DNA from: Pseudomonas wuhanensis
GTDB taxonomy: Bacteria; Pseudomonadota; Gammaproteobacteria; Pseudomonadales; Pseudomonadaceae
Assembly: GCF_030687395.1 (NCBI RefSeq)
Contig: NZ_CP117430.1
Location: forward strand, 4,464,001 to 4,528,000
Direction of reading: 5' to 3'
DNA length: 64,000 nt
A program made the position numbers and the translations under genes. Each line of letters begins with the position of its first letter. The first letter of the stretch is position 1. Below are positions 8,983-18,285 of the stretch, piece by piece. A model generated the notes under the pieces. The model was not told the origin of the DNA and searched no databases. It saw only the letters and a list, made by a program, of their open reading frames with translations.

Positions 8983-10326
8983 ATGAACGCACAAGAAACC
9001 GCAAAAGCCCCGATCATCACCAGCATGCAGGTTGTGCCTGTGGCCGGCCACGATGGCATGCTGCTCAATCTGAGCGGCGCCCACGGCCCGTTTTTCACCC
9101 GCAACATTGTGATCCTCAAGGACAACGCCGGCCACACCGGCGTCGGTGAAGTGCCGGGTGGCGAGCGTATTCGCCAGACGCTGGAAGACGCGCGCGCACT
9201 GGTGGTCGGCAGCCCGATCGGCACGTACCAGAAGATCCTCAATCAAGTGCGCCAGACCTTCGCCGATCGCGATGCCGGCGGTCGTGGTTTGCAGACGTTC
9301 GACCTGCGCATCACCATTCACGCCGTCACCGGTCTGGAAGCCGCTCTGCTCGACTTGCTCGGCCAGCACCTGGATGTGCCAGTCGCTGCCCTGCTCGGCG
9401 AAGGCCAGCAGCGCGATGAAGTGAAGATGCTCGGTTACCTGTTTTATGTTGGTGATCGCAACGAAACCGATCTGGCCTACCGCAGCGAACCGGACGCCGA
9501 CAACGACTGGTTCCGTGTGCGTCACGAGAAAGCCATGAGCGCCGACGCCGTGGTACGCCTGGCCGAAGCCGCCCACGCCCGTTATGGCTTCAAGGACTTC
9601 AAACTCAAGGGCGGCGTGTTGAGTGGCGACGAGGAAATCGAAGCGGTCACCGCCCTCGCCGAACGTTTTCCCGATGCGCGCATCACCCTTGATCCGAATG
9701 GCGCCTGGTCGCTCAAAGAAGCGATCCGCCTGTGTCGGGATCAGCATCATGTGCTCGCCTACGCCGAAGACCCGTGCGGCGCGGAAAACGGTTACTCCGG
9801 CCGGGAAGTCATGGCTGAATTCCGCCGTGCCACGGGCCTGAAAACCGCGACCAACATGATCGCCACCGACTGGCGGGAAATGGGCCATGCGATCCAGTTG
9901 CAGTCAGTGGATATTCCTTTGGCCGACCCGCACTTCTGGACCATGCAGGGCTCGGTTCGAGTCGCGCAGATGTGCCACGAATGGGGCCTGACCTGGGGCT
10001 CGCATTCCAACAACCACTTCGATATTTCCCTGGCCATGTTCACCCACGTCGCGGCGGCTGCGCCGGGTGAAATCACCGCCATCGACACCCACTGGATCTG
10101 GCAGGACGGCCAGCGCCTGACCAAAGCGCCGCTGCAAATCGTCGACGGCTGCGTGCAGGTGCCGAAAAAACCTGGCCTGGGGATTGAACTGGACATGGAT
10201 CAACTGGCCAAGGCCCATGAGCTGTACAAAGGCATGGGCCTCGGCGCGCGGGATGACAGCGTGGCGATGCAGTTTCTGATTCCGGGGTGGAGGTTCGATA
10301 ACAAGCGGCCGTGCCTGGTGAGGTAG
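8983..10326 (+). CDS. gudD: D-glucarate dehydratase
   Basis: A 447-residue enolase-superfamily enzyme that converts D-glucarate (and L-idarate) to 5-keto-4-deoxyglucarate. It follows E. coli GudD almost residue for residue. Shared segments include [25 protein letters not shown], the KDFKLKGG motif carrying the K-x-K base, DPNGAWSL and EDPCG metal-ligand motifs, TNMIATDW, and the second catalytic base in [22 protein letters not shown] precedes the ATG. The in-frame ORF reaches back into gudP but the family N-terminus fits only this start. It forms an operon with the upstream MFS gene. Confidence 0.96.
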   Translation: MNAQETAKAPIITSMQVVPVAGHDGMLLNLSGAHGPFFTRNIVILKDNAGHTGVGEVPGGERIRQTLEDARALVVGSPIGTYQKILNQVRQTFADRDAGGRGLQTFDLRITIHAVTGLEAALLDLLGQHLDVPVAALLGEGQQRDEVKMLGYLFYVGDRNETDLAYRSEPDADNDWFRVRHEKAMSADAVVRLAEAAHARYGFKDFKLKGGVLSGDEEIEAVTALAERFPDARITLDPNGAWSLKEAIRLCRDQHHVLAYAEDPCGAENGYSGREVMAEFRRATGLKTATNMIATDWREMGHAIQLQSVDIPLADPHFWTMQGSVRVAQMCHEWGLTWGSHSNNHFDISLAMFTHVAAAAPGEITAIDTHWIWQDGQRLTKAPLQIVDGCVQVPKKPGLGIELDMDQLAKAHELYKGMGLGARDDSVAMQFLIPGWRFDNKRPCLVR

Positions 10327-10342
10327 CCCTCTGGAAGCTCGC

Positions 10343-13168
10343 CTAACCGGCGTGCCGGGTTCGTTCCGACTCATCCAGGTGTTCCAGCAGCGCCGCTGTC
10401 GTCGCATCCCGCAGCTTGATGGCCTCCATCCAGTCCGGTCCTTGCGCCAACAGCGGAGGGCAGACGTTGACGTGGATTGCACCGCGACGCGGGAACCACT
10501 GACCGTCGCGCAGTACCCTGCGCGTGCCGCAGATGGCGACCGGCAGCAGCGGCACGCCGGCACGCGCGGCGAGCACGAAGGCGCCCATGTGGAACGTTCG
10601 CAATCCTGGCTCGCGGGTGAAGGTTCCCTCGGGGAAGAACACCAGAGGCTGGCCAGTCTGTAACGCCTCGGCCAGGGACTCGGTGTCTGCGGCGCTGCGC
10701 TGCAGGTCGAAGCGCTCGACGAAGCGGGCACCGAGTTTGCGCAGGAACCGGCCGGCGATCCACTGGCCAGCCAGTTCGCGCTTGGCAACGAAGCTGAACT
10801 GCGGCGGCAGGGCCGCGCAGAGAATGACGCCGTCGAGGTAGCTGGCATGGTTCGCGGCCAGCACGCTCACCGAGGAGGAAGGCAGGTGCTCGAGTCCCGT
10901 GACACTGAATGGCACACCCGCCAGGCGCAGGAACAGCCGGGAGGCCATGCGGGTAAAGCTGCGACACCAACGCTGGCGCGGCAGGATCGCGACGGCCAGC
11001 CAGGTCAGCGGTGTGACCAGCCAGAACAGCAGCCAGAGGTAAGCGGCATACAACGCGGCGCGGCAGGTCTGCCAGCCGCGACCGAAATGCCCGCGCAAGG
11101 CCTGCAACACCAGGCGCAGCAGCTGGCGCCAAACGGCCAGGTGCGGTCGCCCCACTTCGCCGCGCTCATACAGTTCGCGGCTGGCAGCACGGCGAAGCTT
11201 TCCGCTGGAGGTTTTCAGCACGCTATGCGGTGGCGCCAGAACGATATCGTCGGGCGCCACACCGGTGAGGTCGAACACGATACGGTTGACCTCCTGCTGC
11301 AGCTGTTGCCGCGCGGCAGCGTCCTTCTCGCTGGTTTCCGCCAACACCACCAGGCGCTCGGTGCCGGTGGCCGGCTCCGGACTGCCGAACACCGCGATGC
11401 AACCTTTGCGCAGCCCGGGCAGATTGCCGACCGCTGCTTCGACATCGTAGGGATAGATGTTGCGCCCGGCGCGAATGATCAAGTCCTTGGCACGGCCAGT
11501 CAGGTAGACCTCACCGCCGGCCATGTAGGCGAAGTCGAGCGAGTCGAACCAGCCATCGCGCAGCACCCGGCGGGTTTCTTCGGGGTTGCGGTAGTAGCCT
11601 GCCGAGGTAGATGGCCCGCGAAATTGCAGGTGCCCTTCGCTGCGTTCGGGCAGCTCGATTCCGCTGCCATCGACGATACGAATCTGATGGCCCGGCAGTG
11701 GCCGACCGCTGGAGACGAAGCGCAGCGTTGCGCTGGAATCCGCTTCGGCGGGCAGTGCATTGCCATGGGTCTGAAACGCATCGCGCTGTACCCGGTCGAT
11801 CAGCGGCCCTCGGTCCAGGGGAGGAAAGGCCACGCCCAGCGTGGCCTCGGCCAACCCATAGACCGGCGCCAACGCGGTAGGGGCCAAGCCGTAGCGAACG
11901 AAACGTTCGGCGAAGCGCTGCAAGGTCTCCGGGCTGACCGGCTCGGCACCGTTGAAGGCCAGGCGCCAACTGCTCAGATCCAGGCCCTCGAGATCGCCGT
12001 CAGCGAGTTTGTTCAGACACAGTTCGTAGGCAAAGTTGGGCGCCGCCGACATCGTGCCGCGGAAGCGGTCGATGGCCCATAACCAACGCGCCGGCCGTGC
12101 CAGGAAAGCCAGCGGCGACATCAGCACCAGGCTGTAGCCGTAATACAGGCTGCCCAGCCAGGCACCGATCAATCCCATGTCGTGGTACATCGGCAGCCAG
12201 CTGACGAACACATCCTGCGGCCCCACCTTCAGCGCCCTACCCATGGCGCGCAGATTGGCCAGCAGATTAGCGTGGCTGACCATCACTCCCTTGGGCTGGC
12301 CAGTACTGCCCGAGGTGTACTGCAGGAAGGCGATGTCATCCGGTTGTCGCACAGGTGTCATGCACTCGCCGCCCTCGCTCAGCTCGGCCACGCTGGCGAT
12401 GCGCGTCAGACTCGGGACCTGCGGCTGGATCAGCCGGGCAAGCAGCTTGGCCTGCGTCACGGTAATCAGCATTTTGGCCTCGGCGTTGCACAGGATGCCG
12501 GCCTGGCGGCGCAGGTGATCCTCGATCTGCGACAAGCGCAGCGGTGGGTAAATGGGCACCGGCACACCACCGGCCAACAGGATGCCGAAAAAGCCATGGA
12601 GAAAGTCGCTGCCCGTGGGCAACATCAGAGCCACGGTCTGACCGGCCCGCAAGCCACTGCGTTGCAACCCTGCGGCAACGGCCAGGGCGCCTTGGTGCAA
12701 GGCGCCATAGCTGATGTCCTGCGTCTGGTCGCTGTCACCGAGCAGACGCACATGGGGCTGCTGCGGCTGATGGTGCACATGCCACTCCAGCACCTCGATC
12801 AAGGTTCGCGCGGTGTCCGGTGTTTGCCCCGTTGCTACCGGGACCTCGCTGGAGGGCAACGGGCGTACCGCCTCGGCGCCAGGCCGGCTGTGCAATACGC
12901 GCAGGACATCGGCGGGGGTGTCCGCCGAGGCGAACAGGTTTTCCGGCAAACGCACACCGAATTCGTGCTCGATGCGTGACCACAGTTCGACCCGAGCCAG
13001 GCTGTCGATGCCCAGGTCCCGGTCCAGCATGCTGTGCAAGTTGACGTGCAAACCTTCTGCTGCCTGCGGGCGCAACTCGACCACGGTGCGCAGGACAATT
13101 TCGAGCAGTTTTTCCGCATCCCCACCGGAAGGGGGAACGGCGCGGTTTTCTGGAGACGGACGGGACAT
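10343..13168 (-). CDS. Fused ACP / acyl-AMP ligase / PlsC acyltransferase (Aas-like)
   Basis: A 941-residue three-domain protein. Residues about 15-95 form an acyl carrier protein with the phosphopantetheine serine in GIDSL (S56). Residues about 115-690 form an AMP-dependent acyl ligase of the long-chain/FAAL type, with the P-loop YTSGSTGQPKG at about 284-294, SWLPMYHDMGL and the late GRAKDLIIRAGRNIYP motif. A hydrophobic stretch (about 715-745) precedes a PlsC acyltransferase with NHASYLDG (NHX4D) near 773 and FPEGTFTR near 845. The ATG at 13168 has GAGGGG six bases upstream; a GTG at 13192 is less likely. The chemistry implied is activation of a fatty acid, loading on the internal ACP and transfer to a lysolipid-like acceptor. 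Domain order differs from E. coli Aas. Confidence 0.9.
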   Translation of the reverse strand: MSRPSPENRAVPPSGGDAEKLLEIVLRTVVELRPQAAEGLHVNLHSMLDRDLGIDSLARVELWSRIEHEFGVRLPENLFASADTPADVLRVLHSRPGAEAVRPLPSSEVPVATGQTPDTARTLIEVLEWHVHHQPQQPHVRLLGDSDQTQDISYGALHQGALAVAAGLQRSGLRAGQTVALMLPTGSDFLHGFFGILLAGGVPVPIYPPLRLSQIEDHLRRQAGILCNAEAKMLITVTQAKLLARLIQPQVPSLTRIASVAELSEGGECMTPVRQPDDIAFLQYTSGSTGQPKGVMVSHANLLANLRAMGRALKVGPQDVFVSWLPMYHDMGLIGAWLGSLYYGYSLVLMSPLAFLARPARWLWAIDRFRGTMSAAPNFAYELCLNKLADGDLEGLDLSSWRLAFNGAEPVSPETLQRFAERFVRYGLAPTALAPVYGLAEATLGVAFPPLDRGPLIDRVQRDAFQTHGNALPAEADSSATLRFVSSGRPLPGHQIRIVDGSGIELPERSEGHLQFRGPSTSAGYYRNPEETRRVLRDGWFDSLDFAYMAGGEVYLTGRAKDLIIRAGRNIYPYDVEAAVGNLPGLRKGCIAVFGSPEPATGTERLVVLAETSEKDAAARQQLQQEVNRIVFDLTGVAPDDIVLAPPHSVLKTSSGKLRRAASRELYERGEVGRPHLAVWRQLLRLVLQALRGHFGRGWQTCRAALYAAYLWLLFWLVTPLTWLAVAILPRQRWCRSFTRMASRLFLRLAGVPFSVTGLEHLPSSSVSVLAANHASYLDGVILCAALPPQFSFVAKRELAGQWIAGRFLRKLGARFVERFDLQRSAADTESLAEALQTGQPLVFFPEGTFTREPGLRTFHMGAFVLAARAGVPLLPVAICGTRRVLRDGQWFPRRGAIHVNVCPPLLAQGPDWMEAIKLRDATTAALLEHLDESERTRHAG

Positions 13169-13331
13169 CGGCGGCCCCTCATCACAGGACACTCGGTGCG
13201 TAAATCCTTGCCCATTGCCATTATGCGCCTATGGCGGCGAGGCTCAATCCGTAGCAGCCGGACCAGCCTTCGGCATCTGCCCCGGTTTGGGGCTAGGCTC
13301 TCAAGGACCCGACGTCTGCAGGGAGATCGCC

Positions 13332-14636
13332 ATGCCAGCCAGCCTTAACCCCGGAGTGACACGCCGAGAAATCTGGGCCTGGGCGATGTTCGATTTCGCC
13401 AACTCCGGCTACACGACCGTGGTGATCACCGCCGTGTTCAACGCCTACTTCGTCGCCGTGGTCGCCAAGGGCGAAGCTTGGGGTACGCTCGCCTGGACCA
13501 GCGCCATAGCCCTCTCTTACGCCCTGATCATCCTGACCGCGCCGCTGGTTGGCGCCTATGCCGACGCCTTCGCCTGCAAGAAACGCCTGCTGCTGTTCAG
13601 TACAATCGGTTGCGTCGTCTTTACCTCTGGACTCGCGCTGGCAGGGCCGGGGGAGCTCGGTGTCGCGATCCTTTTCATCGTGCTATCCAACTTCTGCTTC
13701 GGCAGCGGCGAAAACCTGATTGCCGCCTTCCTGCCCGAACTCGCCCGTGAGGATGCCTTGGGCAAGGTATCCGGCTGGGGCTGGGGGTTCGGCTATATCG
13801 GCGGCCTGGTCAGCCTGGGCGCCTGCCTGGCCTTCGTCAGCTGGGCCCAGGCGCAGGGCCAGACTGCGGCGCAGTTCGTGCCGGTGTGCATGCTGATCAC
13901 CGCGTCCTTGTTCGCCATCGCCAGCCTGCCGACCTTCCTGTTCCTGCGCGAACGCAGCCAGCCGCAGCCCGAGCGCGGCGACACGCCTATCGCACAAGCG
14001 GTGCTGGCGCGCTTCGCACAGACGCTGCGCGAAGCCGACCGCTATCGCGACCTGCTGCGCTTCCTTGCCTGCACCGTCTGCTATCAGGCCGGTATCTCGG
14101 CAGTAATCGCCCTGGCGGCCATCTATGCCAATCAGGTCATGGGCTTCAGTACCCAGGACACGCTGCTGCTGATCCTGGTGGTGAATATCACGGCCTCCAT
14201 CGGTGCCGTGCTGTTCGGTTGGCTGCAGGATCGCCTCGGCCATCGCGCCACGCTGGCGCTGACCCTGCTGGGCTGGCTCGGCATGGTCGGCCTGATCTGG
14301 GTCGCGCGCGGCCCCGAGCTGTTCTGGCTGGCGGCCAACCTCGCGGGTCTGTGCATGGGCGCCAGCCAATCGGCCGGACGTGCGATAGTCGGTCTGCTCG
14401 CGCCGCCGACGCGGCTGGCGGAGTTCTTCGGCCTCTGGGGGCTAGCGGTCAAACTGTCGGCAATCCTCGGCCCCATGACTTACGGCCTGACCAGTTGGCT
14501 GTCCGGAGGAGACCACCGCCTGGCGATGCTGATTACCGGCAGCTATTTCATTGTCGGCCTGCTGATCCTCGCCGGCGTCGACCTGGAGCGCGGGCGGCAG
14601 GTAGCTGTCAGCCCTGCCGAGCGTCTCGAAAAGTGA
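13332..14636 (+). CDS. MFS transporter, UMF1/Atg22-like family
   Basis: A 434-residue membrane protein with about twelve predicted helices. The opening (REIWAWAMFDFANSGYTTVVITAVFNAYF) is characteristic of the UMF1/Atg22-like branch of the MFS. The ATG at 13332 has GCAGGGAGA upstream; the longer in-frame ORF overlaps the divergent ligase gene and is not credible. It is divergent from the ACP/ligase/acyltransferase gene with 163 bases between the starts. By analogy with LplT next to Aas it may flip or import the lipid acceptor, but Atg22-like members elsewhere are linked to amino-acid efflux, so the substrate is open. Confidence 0.88.
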   Translation: MPASLNPGVTRREIWAWAMFDFANSGYTTVVITAVFNAYFVAVVAKGEAWGTLAWTSAIALSYALIILTAPLVGAYADAFACKKRLLLFSTIGCVVFTSGLALAGPGELGVAILFIVLSNFCFGSGENLIAAFLPELAREDALGKVSGWGWGFGYIGGLVSLGACLAFVSWAQAQGQTAAQFVPVCMLITASLFAIASLPTFLFLRERSQPQPERGDTPIAQAVLARFAQTLREADRYRDLLRFLACTVCYQAGISAVIALAAIYANQVMGFSTQDTLLLILVVNITASIGAVLFGWLQDRLGHRATLALTLLGWLGMVGLIWVARGPELFWLAANLAGLCMGASQSAGRAIVGLLAPPTRLAEFFGLWGLAVKLSAILGPMTYGLTSWLSGGDHRLAMLITGSYFIVGLLILAGVDLERGRQVAVSPAERLEK

Positions 14637-14661
14637 ATCTCCCACAGGAGTGGCATTCACG

Positions 14662-15540
14662 CTAGCACCTCTGTGCCGCTTGCAGCAGCCACCCCCGGAA
14701 CGCCGCCATCGCCGAGGTTTCGGGGCGCGACTGCAAGCGGGTCAGCCAGTAGCTGCCCGTGGTGATCGCGATGGCGAAAGGTTGCTGGATCGCATCCGCG
14801 GCCAATTGCCGGGAGAACATCAACGGCGGCGCCAAGGCAACGCCTGCCCCTTGCAGTGCCGCTTCCATCATCGCCAGCGAGGAATCGAAGACGATGCTGC
14901 GTGGCGGTGCTGCATGGGTTGAAAGCCCTGCCGCCTGGAACCACTCTGGCCACTCGTCCGTGCGATAGGAGCGCAACAGTGTTTGCTGCAACAGATCGGC
15001 TGGCGTGTGCAGTTGCCGGGCGATCTCTGGAACGCAAAGAACCGACAACGGTGCCTCGATCAACCGCACCGCTTCGATCCCGTGCCACGCTCCCGCGCCA
15101 AAACGAATGGCGTAATCCAGGCCTTCGGCGGCCACATCCACCCGGTTGTTGTTGGTCGACAGGCGCAAATCTATGAACGGATGTTTCTTCTGAAAGTCCG
15201 CCAACCGCGGCAACAGCCAGCCCACCGCGAAAGTCCCCACGGCGCCCACCGTCAGCACTTCGCGAAAATGCCCGCCCTCGAAACGCTCCAGGGTTTCGGC
15301 GATCCGGTCGAAGGATTCGCGTAACACCGGCAGCAGGGTTTCCCCTTCGCTGGTCAGCATCAGGCCGCGGGGCAGGCGTTTGAACAAGGTCACGTTAAGC
15401 TGGGCCTCAAGGCTTTTGACCTGATGACTCACCGCTGCCTGCGTGACACACAACTCCACCGCCGCCCGGGTGAAACTCAAATGGCGCGCCGAAGCCTCGA
15501 AAGCGCGCAGCGCATTCAGCGGCAGTTGAGGTCGAATCAT
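14662..15540 (-). CDS. ampR: AmpR, LysR-type regulator of the ampC beta-lactamase
   Basis: A 292-residue LysR regulator, very close to known AmpR proteins. Shared segments include PLNALRAFEASARHLSFTRA, the recognition helix in VTQAAVSHQVKSLE, FKRLPRGLMLT and TVGAVGTFAVGWLLPRL. The ATG at 15540 is chosen because it gives the family N-terminus and has GGGAG five bases upstream; TTG 15552 and GTG 15546 are also in frame. AmpR senses peptidoglycan fragments (anhydromuropeptides versus UDP-MurNAc-pentapeptide) and switches from repressor to activator of ampC. It is divergent from ampC, the standard arrangement. Confidence 0.95.
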   Translation of the reverse strand: MIRPQLPLNALRAFEASARHLSFTRAAVELCVTQAAVSHQVKSLEAQLNVTLFKRLPRGLMLTSEGETLLPVLRESFDRIAETLERFEGGHFREVLTVGAVGTFAVGWLLPRLADFQKKHPFIDLRLSTNNNRVDVAAEGLDYAIRFGAGAWHGIEAVRLIEAPLSVLCVPEIARQLHTPADLLQQTLLRSYRTDEWPEWFQAAGLSTHAAPPRSIVFDSSLAMMEAALQGAGVALAPPLMFSRQLAADAIQQPFAIAITTGSYWLTRLQSRPETSAMAAFRGWLLQAAQRC

Positions 15541-15585
15541 GCCCACTCCCAAAATTTTCTAATGGCTCATCCGAAATATCGTCGT

Positions 15586-15614
15586 TTGTCGGTCTTCGGC
15601 AAACTGACTAGATT
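15586..15614 (+). promoter_or_regulatory. Candidate ampC promoter in the ampR-ampC intergenic region
   Basis: TTGTCG (15586-15591) and TAGATT (15609-15614) are separated by 17 bases, 87 bases before the chosen ampC start. Both hexamers are weak, as expected for an activator-dependent promoter. The AmpR site should lie just upstream, about 15545-15585, but I cannot point to a clear T-N11-A box. Confidence 0.35.
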
Positions 15615-15661
15615 TAGCCCGCCCAGTAGCGGACCGACTTGGAAAACCGCTCGGAGTGTAG

Positions 15662-16855
<1,194 letters not shown>

Positions 16856-16890
16856 TCCCGACAACCCATTAAGGCTGGGCAGCCACTCCC

Positions 16891-17022
16891 TGTGGCGAGG
16901 GAGCTTGCTCCCGCCGGGGCGCGTAGCGGCCCCAACTCTGCCACCACGGAAATCCCGATAGAACGCAGGCGGCTGTTTTGCGACTGCTGCGCAGCCGAGC
17001 GGGAGCAAGCTCCCTCGCCACA
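16891..17022. repeat. REPIN of the second REP type (GTGGCGAGGGAGCTTGCTCC)
   Basis: Two 23-base units beginning TGTGGCGAGGGAGCTTG (16891-16913) and ending CAAGCTCCCTCGCCACA (17000-17022) are perfect inverted copies, with an 86-base spacer. This REP family differs in sequence from the GTGGGAGCGGGCTTG units elsewhere in the window. Confidence 0.92.
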
Positions 17023-17057
17023 ATGGGCGGTTAGATTCCAGATTTCTGGCGGTAAAT

Positions 17058-17089
17058 AAAATGGGCGACCTGTTGAGGTCGCCCATTTT
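17058..17089. terminator. Bidirectional terminator between ampC and the small minus-strand gene
   Basis: A 14-base near-perfect stem (AAAATGGGCGACCT / AGGTCGCCCATTTT) has a GTTG loop. A/T runs on both sides allow termination in either direction. It lies between convergent genes. Confidence 0.85.
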
Positions 17090-17100
17090 CGTTACTGCCT

Positions 17101-17367
17101 TTAAACCTGTGCCTGCAATCGTCGCCCGATCACATCCATCAAATCACAACCGTCGCGCAGCGGAATTGCCAGCACCCGCGCGAAATCCTGCAACAGCAAT
17201 GCATCGCGGCCAATCCCCTCGCCGATGGAAAGGGTTTCCAATAGCTGAGTCACGCTTCTGATGCGATAGGCCGCCGTGTCATGCAACACATCCACGGGTG
17301 CTTCGGTATCAATCAGCAACGACGGGATATTGCAGTCGATGCCCGTAATCGGCATGTATCGAGCCAT
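17101..17367 (-). CDS. Small hypothetical protein (88 aa), Pseudomonas type
   Basis: An 88-residue soluble protein beginning MARYMPITGIDCN, without signal peptide or membrane segments. An AGGGAGG lies six bases upstream of the start. It follows the DUF6124 gene after 16 bases on the same strand and probably shares its transcript. I do not recognise the family. The segment around RDALLLQDFARVLAIPLRDGCDL suggests a small helical domain. Confidence 0.65.
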   Translation of the reverse strand: MARYMPITGIDCNIPSLLIDTEAPVDVLHDTAAYRIRSVTQLLETLSIGEGIGRDALLLQDFARVLAIPLRDGCDLMDVIGRRLQAQV

Positions 17368-17383
17368 AACTGAGCCTCCCTGA

Positions 17384-17764
17384 TCATTGTTGAGTGTTTG
17401 GCTGAACGGAAGGCGCGCCTTCGGGCGGATCGATAGTGTCCAGTGCGCGGTTCACCAGCAATTCGGCTACCACCGCCAACTGCTGAATCGACAGCGCCAC
17501 GTTACGGTTGGAGCTTTCCAGCTTGCAGGCCAGATCCGTGACCAAGACATTCAGGGACGCGAGGGTTTCGCAGGCGTGGCTTAGCAGGGTTTCTGTGTCG
17601 ACGCCGGGGACAATGGTGAAGATATGGCTGATCGGGTCAGCGTGGTTGGGGTTACGCAAGCGAGCGCTGACGGCGGGTTCGGTGATTTCAGATAGTGGAA
17701 CGGGATCGAGGGGATCGAGGGGATCGGATGGGGATTCGGGGGGATTGGGAGTAACTTTCTTCAT
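17384..17764 (-). CDS. DUF6124 family protein
   Basis: The 126-residue product begins with a Pro/Asp-rich leader (MKKVTPNPPES, then repeats of DPLDP). A helical domain of the DUF6124 type follows: FTIVPGVDTETLLSHACETLASLNVLVTDLA, then SIQQLAVVAELLVNRALD. Proteins of this family are abundant in fluorescent pseudomonads, often in several copies and next to DUF3077 genes; their role is unknown. The gene is preceded by a strongly structured stretch (17806-17933) that would be its 5' leader. Confidence 0.8.
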   Translation of the reverse strand: MKKVTPNPPESPSDPLDPLDPVPLSEITEPAVSARLRNPNHADPISHIFTIVPGVDTETLLSHACETLASLNVLVTDLACKLESSNRNVALSIQQLAVVAELLVNRALDTIDPPEGAPSVQPNTQQ

Positions 17765-17805
17765 ATGTAAAGCTCCATTAACAATTTAGGAAAACTGCCA
17801 ATCTC

Positions 17806-17933
17806 ACTTCCACATGAGGGTGACAGCTGTACGCAGGTGTGGAAGACCAGGGGGAACCTACCAAAACCCGGCGCACTCGAAAGTGCCCCGCGTACAGCCG
17901 CCATAACGCGGCAATGTTGACATAAAAAATGTC
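17806..17933 (-). promoter_or_regulatory. Structured leader upstream of the DUF6124 gene, with interleaved pairing
   Basis: Several perfect inverted repeats lie 40-170 bases upstream of the DUF6124 start. CTTCCACA (17807-17814) pairs with TGTGGAAG (17838-17845). GCTGTACGC (17826-17834) lies inside that loop but pairs with GCGTACAGC (17890-17898), so the helices interleave as in a pseudoknot. GCACT-CGAA-AGTGC (17873-17886) reads on the minus strand as a UUCG-capped hairpin. GACAT-A5-ATGTC spans 17919-17933. The arrangement favours an RNA made from the minus strand. The rest of 17765-18285 holds an in-frame 117-codon minus-strand ORF (17778-18131) that I regard as doubtful, and the candidate ptuA promoter. 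Confidence 0.45.
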
Positions 17934-18152
17934 GCCATGCGCTTTACGAGCGTTGGTAGGTGTCTCTGACCACCGGACTTCCACATCCGACCGCTGATTT
18001 TGCAGCGGCTGGAGAAGGTTATCGGCATGCTCGCCACCGCACCAGTTCATGAAGTGCTCTGCGTTTTGCAGGAAATTTCCGACGCAATTGAAGGCCTTTG
18101 CCCAACTCATTTTCATGGGCATACACTGCAACTAACTTTTTATTGATGACCG

Positions 18153-18181
18153 TTGTGATGCGACCGAAACCGTTGTATCTA
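18153..18181 (+). promoter_or_regulatory. Candidate promoter for ptuAB
   Basis: TTGTGA (18153-18158) and TATCTA (18176-18181) are separated by 17 bases, about 105 bases before the ptuA start. The match is moderate and no operator is evident. Confidence 0.3.
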
Positions 18182-18285
18182 ATGGGCCTCCCAAGCTCCC
18201 GAACGGCATCGGATCAATCCGTCGCCGGGAATGACATAATGCGCGCTCAAGCCTGCACACCGACTGACCGCCAAAGGGCGCTGTA

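Noticed and set aside
10847..12082. 411-codon plus-strand open frame
   Set aside because: Antisense to the acyl-AMP ligase domain, whose motifs are intact; the plus-strand translation is low-complexity Gln/Gly/Ala.
17778..18131. 117-codon minus-strand ORF upstream of the DUF6124 gene
   Set aside because: No Shine-Dalgarno, no recognised domain, and it overlaps the structured leader; more likely an open frame through a conserved noncoding element.
17765..18285. Possible retron msr-msd or reverse transcriptase upstream of ptuA
   Set aside because: The stretch is too short for a reverse transcriptase and none of its frames shows RT motifs; Septu here appears to be stand-alone.
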